From the NCBI GenBank assembly GCA_964519955.1, contig CAZFLM010000107.1, forward strand, positions 1 through 17,571: DNA of 17,571 bases, written 5' to 3'. A model generated the notes under the pieces. That model was not told where the DNA came from, did no database searches, and saw only the letters and a program-made list of their open reading frames with translations. Positions 7,010 through 13,514 of the stretch are shown in pieces. A program made the position numbers and the translations under genes. This DNA comes from CAZFLM01 sp964519955 (GTDB taxonomy: Bacteria > Armatimonadota > Chthonomonadetes > Chthonomonadales > CAJBBX01). How positions within the stretch are numbered: position 1 is the stretch's first letter; each line of letters opens with the position of its first letter.

Positions 7010-9205
7010 CTACATGTGCTCCGTTCGGGCGATGATGTCGTCCTGGATGGCTGGGGCCAGGTTCACGAACAGGCCCGAGAAGCCGCCGACGCGCACCACC
7101 AGGCTGCGGTAGGCGTCCGGGTTGGCCTTGGCCGCGCGCAGGGTCGCCGCATCCACCACGTTCACCTGGACCTGCTGCCCGCCGAGCGCGAAGAAGCCGC
7201 GCACCAGGTCGGCGGCGCGCTTGCTGCCCGCGTCGCCCTCCGCGAAGAGCGACGGGGAGAGCTTCAGGTTGAGGCAGACGGCGCTGCCCGCAAGGTGGTT
7301 CGGCAGGCGCGCGGCCGACTTCAGCATGGCGGTGGGCCCGCGCCGGTCCCGGCCGCGCATGGGGCCGCAGGAGTCGGCCACGGGCTCGCCGCGCTCGCGC
7401 CCGTCTGCGCTGGCCGCCAGACCCCGGCCAAACTCCGGCGCCCGCACAAACACGATCACGCCGCCGGAGTACCTGCCGCCGCGCCAGGTTCGCAGCGTGC
7501 GTAGGTGCGCGAAGTAGTGCTCCGTCAGCCGGCTCGCGAGCGCGTCCACCTCCTCGCGGTCGTTGCCGAACTTGGGCAGCTTCTCCAGGACGTAGGCTCG
7601 CAGGGCCTCTTCGCCCTCCCAGTTCGCGTCCAGGATGGCGACCAACTCCGGCAGCGTGCAGCGCTTCTCCTCGAAGACGAGCGTGCGGATCGCCAGCAGC
7701 GCGTCGCCGGCGTTCGCGATGCCCTGCGTCAGGAACTGGCCGTGGTTGTACAGCGCGCCGCCGCGCTTCATGTCCTTGCCGCGCTCGACGCAGGGCTCGA
7801 TGAACAACGAGCGGAGCAGGTGCGGACCACTCTCCGCGATGACGCGCTGGAACACGTTCGCCGACCGCGTCAGCATGCCCGCGCCGTGCTCGATCTGGCG
7901 CTCGACCTGCCGCACCAGCGTCTCGAAGTCGCGGATCTGGTCGAGCGGCAGCGTCGGCGCGCCGGCCCGCTTCCCGCTGATGGGGCTGCGGCCGGCGTGC
8001 AGCGCCAGCTCCAGGCACTTGGCCAGGTTCATCTCGCCATCTTCGAGCCCCATGTGGCTGCGGCCCTGGATGTCGATCTGCATGCACCCGTTCATCGCGT
8101 AGTCGCGCGCGTGCTCGACCGGGATGCCCAGGCTGGCGAGCGCGGGCACGAGCACCTCGTCGTTGTAGAGCGCGGGCATGCCGGAGCCCTTGCCGATGAC
8201 CTCCGCGCAGCGCTGCAGCAGGTCCGGCGGGCTGCCCGCGAAGAGGCGCACCGACAGGTTGGGCGCCTCGCGGTTGATCAGCCCCTGCAGGTCGAGGAAC
8301 AGGTACGTGAGGTCGTTGGCCGCGTCCATGCCCGCCGCAGTCTGGCCGGCGAGGCACACGTTCCAGCTCCGGCACGCGACGAACTTGCGCCACAGCGCCT
8401 CCAGGATCGGGTAGGCGGCCGCGCGCCGGTCGGGCTGTTCGGGGAGCGTCAGGTAGTAGGGGAGCAGGAACTGGTCGATGCGGCCCGGCGAATCCGTGTC
8501 ATCCAGCACGTGCACGAACCAGAAGAGCTGCACCGCCTCGCGCAGGTCGCGCGCCCCGCCGATGGCCACGTGCCGGCAGGTGCGCTCGATGGCAGCGAAG
8601 TGCTCGCGCTCCGCGTCCGACTCTGCAGCCTGGGCCAGTTCCGCTGCGCGGTCCGCGTGGGCGCGGATGAAGGCGGCGATCCCGTCGCACACGTGCAGCA
8701 GGCCGCGGTACCAGTCGAGCCCCTCGGGCTCCGCGCGCCGGAGGTGCTCCCGCACGTACTCGCGGAGGCCGCCGACCCCCTCGCGCAGCACTCGGTCGTA
8801 GCCGAGGATGGCGTGGCCGCCCCATCCGCCTCCCCACCCGAGCGAGGGCTCGCAGATGGTGTCCAGCTCCTCGGGCGTGAACTCAATCCCCCGCGCCTTC
8901 GCGAAGAGCGCGCCGGTCGTCCGCGGCTGCCACGCGTCGATGGTGCGCCGCGCCTCGTCCTCGTCCGGCGTGCCCAGCAGCGCCTCGGGCACCTCGCCGG
9001 CGCACGTTAGCCCGCTGATGTTCAGCCGCACCAGCGACACCGAACGCGGCATGCCGGCCAGGATGCTCCCGGCGGACACGTCCGGCTCGCGCGAGGCCAT
9101 CTCCGCGGCCAGCGCGAAGCCCAGCGCCTCGTCGTGCCCCATGCCCCGTGCGACGGCCTCGTCGTGGGCGCGAGAGAAGGAGAAGATGCGATCGGCTAGG
9201 GTCAT
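7010..9205 (-). CDS. Glycyl radical enzyme, divergent pyruvate formate-lyase-like
   Basis: This 731-residue protein belongs to the pyruvate formate-lyase-like glycyl radical family, oxygen-sensitive enzymes that use a thiyl radical for C-C, C-O, C-N or C-S cleavage. Family landmarks appear in order: GGHAILGYDRVLREGVGGL (129-147), GRIDQFLLPYY (241-251), GKGSGMPALYNDE (338-350), the catalytic-cysteine loop DYAMNGCMQ with Cys374, GEMNLAKCLELAL (390-402), and the radical-glycine motif RVGGF (705-709, Gly708) followed by QDDIIARTEH. Dehydratases, decarboxylases and CutC-like enzymes usually carry GCxE; here it is GCMQ. The usual RVSGY is RVGGF. The N-terminal 60 residues also depart from the family norm. 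ATG at 9205 has GAGGAA about 11 bases upstream. No radical-SAM activase adjoins it. The substrate cannot be assigned; the residues argue against a standard PFL, which has two adjacent cysteines. Confidence 0.9.
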   Translation of the reverse strand: MTLADRIFSFSRAHDEAVARGMGHDEALGFALAAEMASREPDVSAGSILAGMPRSVSLVRLNISGLTCAGEVPEALLGTPDEDEARRTIDAWQPRTTGALFAKARGIEFTPEELDTICEPSLGWGGGWGGHAILGYDRVLREGVGGLREYVREHLRRAEPEGLDWYRGLLHVCDGIAAFIRAHADRAAELAQAAESDAEREHFAAIERTCRHVAIGGARDLREAVQLFWFVHVLDDTDSPGRIDQFLLPYYLTLPEQPDRRAAAYPILEALWRKFVACRSWNVCLAGQTAAGMDAANDLTYLFLDLQGLINREAPNLSVRLFAGSPPDLLQRCAEVIGKGSGMPALYNDEVLVPALASLGIPVEHARDYAMNGCMQIDIQGRSHMGLEDGEMNLAKCLELALHAGRSPISGKRAGAPTLPLDQIRDFETLVRQVERQIEHGAGMLTRSANVFQRVIAESGPHLLRSLFIEPCVERGKDMKRGGALYNHGQFLTQGIANAGDALLAIRTLVFEEKRCTLPELVAILDANWEGEEALRAYVLEKLPKFGNDREEVDALASRLTEHYFAHLRTLRTWRGGRYSGGVIVFVRAPEFGRGLAASADGRERGEPVADSCGPMRGRDRRGPTAMLKSAARLPNHLAGSAVCLNLKLSPSLFAEGDAGSKRAADLVRGFFALGGQQVQVNVVDAATLRAAKANPDAYRSLVVRVGGFSGLFVNLAPAIQDDIIARTEHM

Positions 9206-9325
9206 GGTTCGGTTGGTTCCTCGGGTCGGTGCGATGCGTTGGGTACGCGCTCCATCACTGTCGCGCCTCGGTACGTTGTGCGTCACGGCGGCCAGGCGTC
9301 GAGGTGCCGCCCCGCAACTGCCTCC

Positions 9326-11524
9326 CTACCTCGCCTCCAGCTCCGCCGGCATCCACGCGGGCAGGTTGGCGATCTCGGCGCGGGCCTTCTCGGAGGTGGG
9401 GACGCCCCACTTCTGGAAGAACGGGCCCAGGTTCCTGCCCACCGCCTTCGAGAGGCGCACCATCCACTGATCGCGCTTCTCGTCGTCCGTGCGCGGGTGC
9501 TGGCCCTGAGGCAGGCGCAGGTACTCGGCGAACGCCTTCTTGATCGGGTCCCAGCCGAAGGCGTCGATCACCTCGATGTACATCGTCAGCGCCAGGAACG
9601 GGTCCGCCTTCCACTTCTCGAAGTCGGCGCCGGCGGCGATGTAGGCGCGAGCGCGCTCGGTGCGCTTGGCCCGGTCGCTGATGGCCGGGTGGCCCTGGTC
9701 GAACGGCACGCCCACGACCTTGGCGTAGCAGTACATGGAGAACAGGTTCTCCGTCACCTCGCCGGTACCCTCGAAGGTCCAGTCGCCGCTCTGGTGGTTG
9801 TGGCCCATCTCGTGGAAGTGGCCCCACGACCCATCGTGCCGCAGCTTGGCGATGTCGACGACCATCTTGGTCACGTCGAGCCAGGTCATGATGGGGTAGC
9901 CGGAGTGCATGTAGCCCGCGCTGATCTGCCGGTCGGCAACGTAGCGCTCCGGGTAGGTGCGGGGATCGGGGGCGCCGGCCAGCTCGTCGCAGGACTCCAC
10001 CACCTTGTCCCAGAACTCGATCGCCGGGCCGGGGTCGTCCAGGTCGCGCACCACGCTCGACGGGACCGAGAGGATCAGGTACTTGCCCTCGATCTCCGCC
10101 CAGGGCCCGGGGCGGCTGCGGATCGAGTTGCGCCACTCGGCCAGGTCGGTCTTGCCGCGCACGAAGTAGGGCGCCTGCACCGCGCCCCTGATGGTCAGCT
10201 CAACCGTGCCCAGGCCGCAGCGCTCCGGCACCTCGATGTAGACGGGGCCGCCGAACGCGTTGGCTGCCTCGGTCCTGGCGGCAGCCAGCGGGAAGGAGCG
10301 GGTGATCTCCGGGGCGCGCTGCCACTTGTCCAGCCCCCAGAGACCGTCCGTGTGGCACCCGATACGGATTCGCAGGCCCTTGCCCACAACCGATGCAGGC
10401 GCCTCGACGGTGACCAACTCGCCCGGGGCGGCGTAGAGGCCGGTGCTGTGCCAGTTCGGCACACTCGTGTCGACGCTCACCGTGCGCGTCACGCGGGGCG
10501 CGTCGCCCGGCACGGCGCCGGGGAAGTCATCGGCGGCCGGGTGCGCCTTCACCTTCGCGGCGGGCGCGCGGTTCGCGTCCTCGACCTCCATCGTCAGGAC
10601 GAGGCGCGCGGTGGCGTCGGTGGCGGCGACGGGCTTCTGGGCGGTCGGGATGGCAGCAGCGCCCAGGCGTCTGGCGAGCGCGCGGAGCCTCGGACGCAGG
10701 TAGGTGTCTTCCGCCGGCAGGATGCGCATCGCCGCGGTGATCGTCGTGACCGCCTGGGCGAGGTCCGCGTCGCTCCTGGCGGCTTCCACCGCCGCGAGTG
10801 CGCGCGCGACGTTCAGCATGTCGGAGGGTGGGGCGCCGACCTTGAAGCCGTTCTTGCTGGTTCGATCCAGACCGCCATCGCCCCAGCCGAGTCCTGCGGC
10901 GCGCATCAGGCGGTTGCCCGCGTTCTCCTCCATCGGCTTGCCGCCCGTCACCTGCTGCCAGCCCCAGCCCGTCTCGCCCGCCAGGATGCCGCCGCCGTTC
11001 GTAACGAACTCACCGACCGCCCGCAGTTCGGCGTCGGAGAGCTGGGATGGGATGCAGACGATGGCGGAGCAGCCCGCGAGCGACCCGGCGGTCCAGGGCG
11101 CGGGCAGCACCTTCGCGGAGACGCCGTGGTCCGACAGGTAGGTGGCGAGCGCGGGATCGCGGCGGAGGGCGACCGGCTTAGTGCTGCCCGCCGCGGCCCA
11201 CTTGCAGGCATTGGCGAGGAGCAGCCCGGTGTCGCCCTGGCGCGCGGCGTCGCGCGAGAGGTAGCCGTCGTGCCCAAAGGCGACCGCGCGGCCCTTGCCG
11301 AACGGCGCAGCGGCGATGACGAGCTGCTGCTGGCGACCGGACCCGCCGGCGACGAGCGGCACGGCGTTGGGCCCGAGGGCGATGACCGTTCCGGGCCAGC
11401 CCGGCGCGGCGATCTCGTGGACGCCCGATAGGATCCGGCTTGCGGCGTCGGACTGAGCATGGCAGAAGAGCGGCAGTATGGTCAGCAGGAACACCGCGAG
11501 GGTGGTGCGAATGTGTCGATGCAT
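9326..11524 (-). CDS. Secreted M60-like (enhancin-type) zinc metallopeptidase
   Basis: The 732-residue protein has a signal peptide (about 1-23, ending FCHAQ; not a lipobox). Residues about 35-210 look like an alpha/beta amidotransferase-like domain (VIAAAPFGKGRAVAFGHDGY, then FVTNGGGILAGETGWGW). A beta-rich M60 N-terminal region lies at about 340-450. The catalytic domain carries HEMGH at 571-575 and a downstream GTGEVTEN in which Glu589 fits the third zinc ligand of the HExxHx(8-28)E pattern. M60 enzymes (BT4244, IMPa, enhancins) cleave glycosylated proteins such as mucins, so a secreted glycoprotein-degrading role is likely but inferred. ATG at 11524 has AGGAGG ten bases upstream and a TACAAT box just before that. 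Transcription may continue into the glycyl radical gene 120 bp downstream. Confidence 0.88.
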   Translation of the reverse strand: MHRHIRTTLAVFLLTILPLFCHAQSDAASRILSGVHEIAAPGWPGTVIALGPNAVPLVAGGSGRQQQLVIAAAPFGKGRAVAFGHDGYLSRDAARQGDTGLLLANACKWAAAGSTKPVALRRDPALATYLSDHGVSAKVLPAPWTAGSLAGCSAIVCIPSQLSDAELRAVGEFVTNGGGILAGETGWGWQQVTGGKPMEENAGNRLMRAAGLGWGDGGLDRTSKNGFKVGAPPSDMLNVARALAAVEAARSDADLAQAVTTITAAMRILPAEDTYLRPRLRALARRLGAAAIPTAQKPVAATDATARLVLTMEVEDANRAPAAKVKAHPAADDFPGAVPGDAPRVTRTVSVDTSVPNWHSTGLYAAPGELVTVEAPASVVGKGLRIRIGCHTDGLWGLDKWQRAPEITRSFPLAAARTEAANAFGGPVYIEVPERCGLGTVELTIRGAVQAPYFVRGKTDLAEWRNSIRSRPGPWAEIEGKYLILSVPSSVVRDLDDPGPAIEFWDKVVESCDELAGAPDPRTYPERYVADRQISAGYMHSGYPIMTWLDVTKMVVDIAKLRHDGSWGHFHEMGHNHQSGDWTFEGTGEVTENLFSMYCYAKVVGVPFDQGHPAISDRAKRTERARAYIAAGADFEKWKADPFLALTMYIEVIDAFGWDPIKKAFAEYLRLPQGQHPRTDDEKRDQWMVRLSKAVGRNLGPFFQKWGVPTSEKARAEIANLPAWMPAELEAR

Positions 11525-11549
11525 GGAAGACGATCCTCCTACGCGACCG

Positions 11550-11555
11550 ATTGTA
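11550..11555 (-). promoter_or_regulatory. Candidate -10 box (TACAAT) for the M60-like gene
   Basis: Read on the minus strand, TACAAT matches five of six consensus bases. Transcription would start near 11543, immediately before the AGGAGG ribosome site at 11540-11535. No clear -35 hexamer is visible 17 bp upstream. Its place in the divergent gap supports the call. Confidence 0.45.
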
Positions 11556-11680
11556 CCGCACGCCGGTTCGGCGCCGCGTCTGTGCCGCCGCCGGCGTTCC
11601 GGCGCCGCCGCGAACCGAGCGTTCGTCTGCTTCGTGGCCAGCCGCCAAAATGGTGACTACCGCGCTCACGGTGGCTCGTA

Positions 11681-11686
11681 TATAAT
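11681..11686 (+). promoter_or_regulatory. Consensus -10 box (TATAAT) for the NfeD-flotillin operon
   Basis: A perfect TATAAT lies in an AT-rich patch about 100 bp before the NfeD-like start at 11785. No good -35 is found at 16-18 bp; TGGTGA at 11651 is too far away. A perfect -10 is unexpected by chance in this GC-rich DNA. It lies back to back with the M60 promoter candidate, about 130 bp away. Confidence 0.5.
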
Positions 11687-11784
11687 GAGGGTCCAGACGC
11701 AGCACGGCAATCGTGACAAGAGCGGCCCGCCGGGTCGGACGCAGGCGGAGGCCGCCGGGCGCAGATCGCGCCGAGGAGGGTTCA

Positions 11785-12609
11785 GTGGGCCCGCTTGACT
11801 TCTTCTATGTGCTGGCGCTGGTCCTCGGCGCCGGCTACACGCTGACGTCCATCCTGATGGGCGGGCTGTCGCACGTGGCCGGGCACGTGGGCCACATCGG
11901 CGACGTCGGCGCTCATCACGTCGGCGATGTCGGAGGGGGTCACCACGTCGGAGACGCCGGCGGGCATGCGGCTCATACCGGCGATGCCGGCGGCCAGGCG
12001 CACTCGGGCGATGCAGGCGGCCACGGACATCATGGCGGGCACGGGCACCACGACGGCGGCCAGGGCGACCAGGGCGATGCCGAGGACAGCACAAGCCGCA
12101 TCAGCCTGCTGGCCTACCTGAACCCGACGATGATGGCCGGGATGCTCCTGGGGATCGGCACGGGTGGCGTCGCGAGCCGGTTGGCTGGGGTTGCGCCCGC
12201 ACCCAGCGTGTTGTTCGCAGGTGGCGGCGGCTTCGCGATCTGGTGGTCGACGTACATGATCGTCGCCAAGATGTTCGGCGGCTCGCAAGGCTCGAGCCAC
12301 ATCCGGCGCGACGACTGCATCGGGGTGCAGGCCCAGGTAACAGCCCCGATCCTCGGCGAGAAGGCGGGCATGGTGTCGATGGTCGTCGGCGGGGTGCACC
12401 AGCAGGTGCGGGCGGTATCCGAGGATGGGACGACGCTGCCCATCGGGACCAAGGTGCGGGTTCGGCGGCTGACGGGCGGGACCGCGACGGTGGCACGCTG
12501 CGACTACACCTCGTGGCAGACCGTTGATCGTGCGGCGGAGTTGGCTGCCGCGGCGGAGCTTGATGGGGACGCCGAGCAGGGGCTGGAGGCGAAGTCCGGC
12601 GAGCAGTGA
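11785..12609 (+). CDS. NfeD/YuaF-like membrane protein with His-rich insert
   Basis: The 274-residue protein partners the flotillins downstream. A first membrane helix at about 6-26 (FFYVLALVLGAGYTLTSIL) is followed by a low-complexity segment (30-89) with 16 histidines and repeated GDAGG units, then two more hydrophobic stretches (about 107-133 and 140-162). The C-terminal region (about 178-240) reads like the NfeD OB-fold: QAQVTAPILGEKAGMVSMVVGG, then TLPIGTKVRVRRLTGGTATV. NfeD/YuaF proteins are encoded beside flotillins and help organise membrane microdomains. The His-rich insert is not part of the family as I know it and suggests metal binding, which is untested. GTG at 11785 is chosen for the GAGGAGGG site (11773-11780); an in-frame GTG at 11713 lacks one. 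The mini-SPFH gene follows after 41 bp. Confidence 0.82.
   Translation: MGPLDFFYVLALVLGAGYTLTSILMGGLSHVAGHVGHIGDVGAHHVGDVGGGHHVGDAGGHAAHTGDAGGQAHSGDAGGHGHHGGHGHHDGGQGDQGDAEDSTSRISLLAYLNPTMMAGMLLGIGTGGVASRLAGVAPAPSVLFAGGGGFAIWWSTYMIVAKMFGGSQGSSHIRRDDCIGVQAQVTAPILGEKAGMVSMVVGGVHQQVRAVSEDGTTLPIGTKVRVRRLTGGTATVARCDYTSWQTVDRAAELAAAAELDGDAEQGLEAKSGEQ
11914..12024 (+). repeat. Degenerate tandem repeat encoding His/GDAGG units
   Basis: Within the NfeD-like gene, imperfect units of about 27-33 bp encode HHVGDVGGG, HHVGDAGGHAA, HTGDAGGQA and HSGDAGGH. The units are in frame, so copy-number change would leave the reading frame open. Confidence 0.6.
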
Positions 12610-12650
12610 GACGAGCATAGTCGTATGCGGCATCGAGAAGGGAGCCACCG

Positions 12651-13250
12651 GTGGAGTCTGATGCATTCGTCGGCATTGCGAAGATTGCCGGTATCGGTGT
12701 GGCCGCGCTGTTCGCGTACGTCTTCTTCTTCATCCTGCCGGTGTACCGGGCGCTGTACCGGAAGGTGGGTCCGAACGAGGTGCTGGTCATCTCCGGAGGC
12801 AAGGGCGAGATCGTTACCGACGCGACTGGGGACCGTCGCCGCCTGGGGTACCGGCTCGTTCGCGGCGGCGGCACGCTGGTGAACCCGCTCACCGAGCGTG
12901 TGGAGGCGGTTTCGCTGGAGTTGATGCCGTTCGAGTTCACGCTGCGGGATGCTCGCACGAAGGGCGGCGGATCGGTTGCGCTGAATGCGAACGGCCATGC
13001 GCGAGTCCGCAGCGACCAGGAAGGACTCGACGCAGCTCTGGAGCAGTACCTGAGCAAGGGAGTGAGCGAGATCGGCGCGTTCGCGGCGCAGTTGCTGGAG
13101 GGACCCGTCCGCGCCACCGTTCGCGAGATGACGCTGGACGAGGTGACCGGTGCGCCCGATCTTGCCGCTCAGCGCGCTCGCGAGGCGGCTGCCGCGGAGC
13201 TAGCGGGACGAGGGCTGGACCTGGCGAGCCTGGTGCTGGCGCCCGCGTAG
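12651..13250 (+). CDS. Short SPFH-domain protein, truncated flotillin paralogue
   Basis: The 199-residue protein starts at a GTG six bases after AAGGGAG. It has a membrane segment at about 8-30 (VAALFAYVFFFILP), then PVYRALYRKVGPNEVLVISG (30-49) and an SPFH/PHB domain to the end. It is plainly paralogous to the full flotillin downstream: LVNPLTERVE is shared, and VREMTLDEV corresponds to LGTLTVEEV. It stops at the last SPFH strand (GRGLDLASLVLAPA against NMGLEVVSFTIREI) and lacks the whole coiled-coil tail through which flotillins oligomerise. The segment equal to MYTKQGVPIKVDG is replaced by ARTKGGGSVALNANG. The frame is intact with a good ribosome site, so it seems expressed rather than decayed. 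It may join or modulate flotillin assemblies; that is inference. Confidence 0.75.
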   Translation: MESDAFVGIAKIAGIGVAALFAYVFFFILPVYRALYRKVGPNEVLVISGGKGEIVTDATGDRRRLGYRLVRGGGTLVNPLTERVEAVSLELMPFEFTLRDARTKGGGSVALNANGHARVRSDQEGLDAALEQYLSKGVSEIGAFAAQLLEGPVRATVREMTLDEVTGAPDLAAQRAREAAAAELAGRGLDLASLVLAPA

Positions 13251-13267
13251 TGGATTGTCCTGGCTGC

Positions 13268-13300
13268 CCGGGAGCCCGCGAGCGGGCTGAGGCTCCCCGG
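13268..13300 (+). terminator. GC-rich hairpin after the short SPFH gene
   Basis: A nine-pair stem with one bulged C (13268-13276 with 13291-13300) lies 17 bp after the stop codon; an alternative inner stem AGCCCG/CGGGCT (13273-13288) competes with it. There is no T-tract. The hairpin could partly stop or process the operon transcript before the flotillin gene. The rest of the 264-bp gap (to 13514) shows no gene and no clear promoter. Confidence 0.35.
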
Positions 13301-13514
13301 AGCGCCGCGTCGATGGAGTGAACTGGCGGCCGGCGTCGTTGCCGGCGAGGCCCGGGCCTGGGAGGGGCTAGCACCGCATGTGATACCCGAGGACCATCGT
13401 GCGATCGGCCGAGTGTCGTGCTCGGACGAATGTAGGTCAAGGGGTGGGCTGTGGCTGAGGTGAGCGCGGGGCGGCGAGGGAGCCGGCTGCGCTGCCTCGA
13501 AAGGAGTGACGGGG

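Noticed and set aside
7505..9010. A 501-codon plus-strand open frame opposite the glycyl radical enzyme
   Set aside because: Composition is typical of an antisense shadow, and the opposite strand carries the conserved Cys and Gly radical motifs.
9239..11431. A 730-codon plus-strand open frame opposite the M60-like gene
   Set aside because: It is antisense to a gene with clear zinc-site motifs. Its product is rich in Arg, Gly, His and Val without domains or membrane segments, as expected from a mirror frame in GC-rich DNA.
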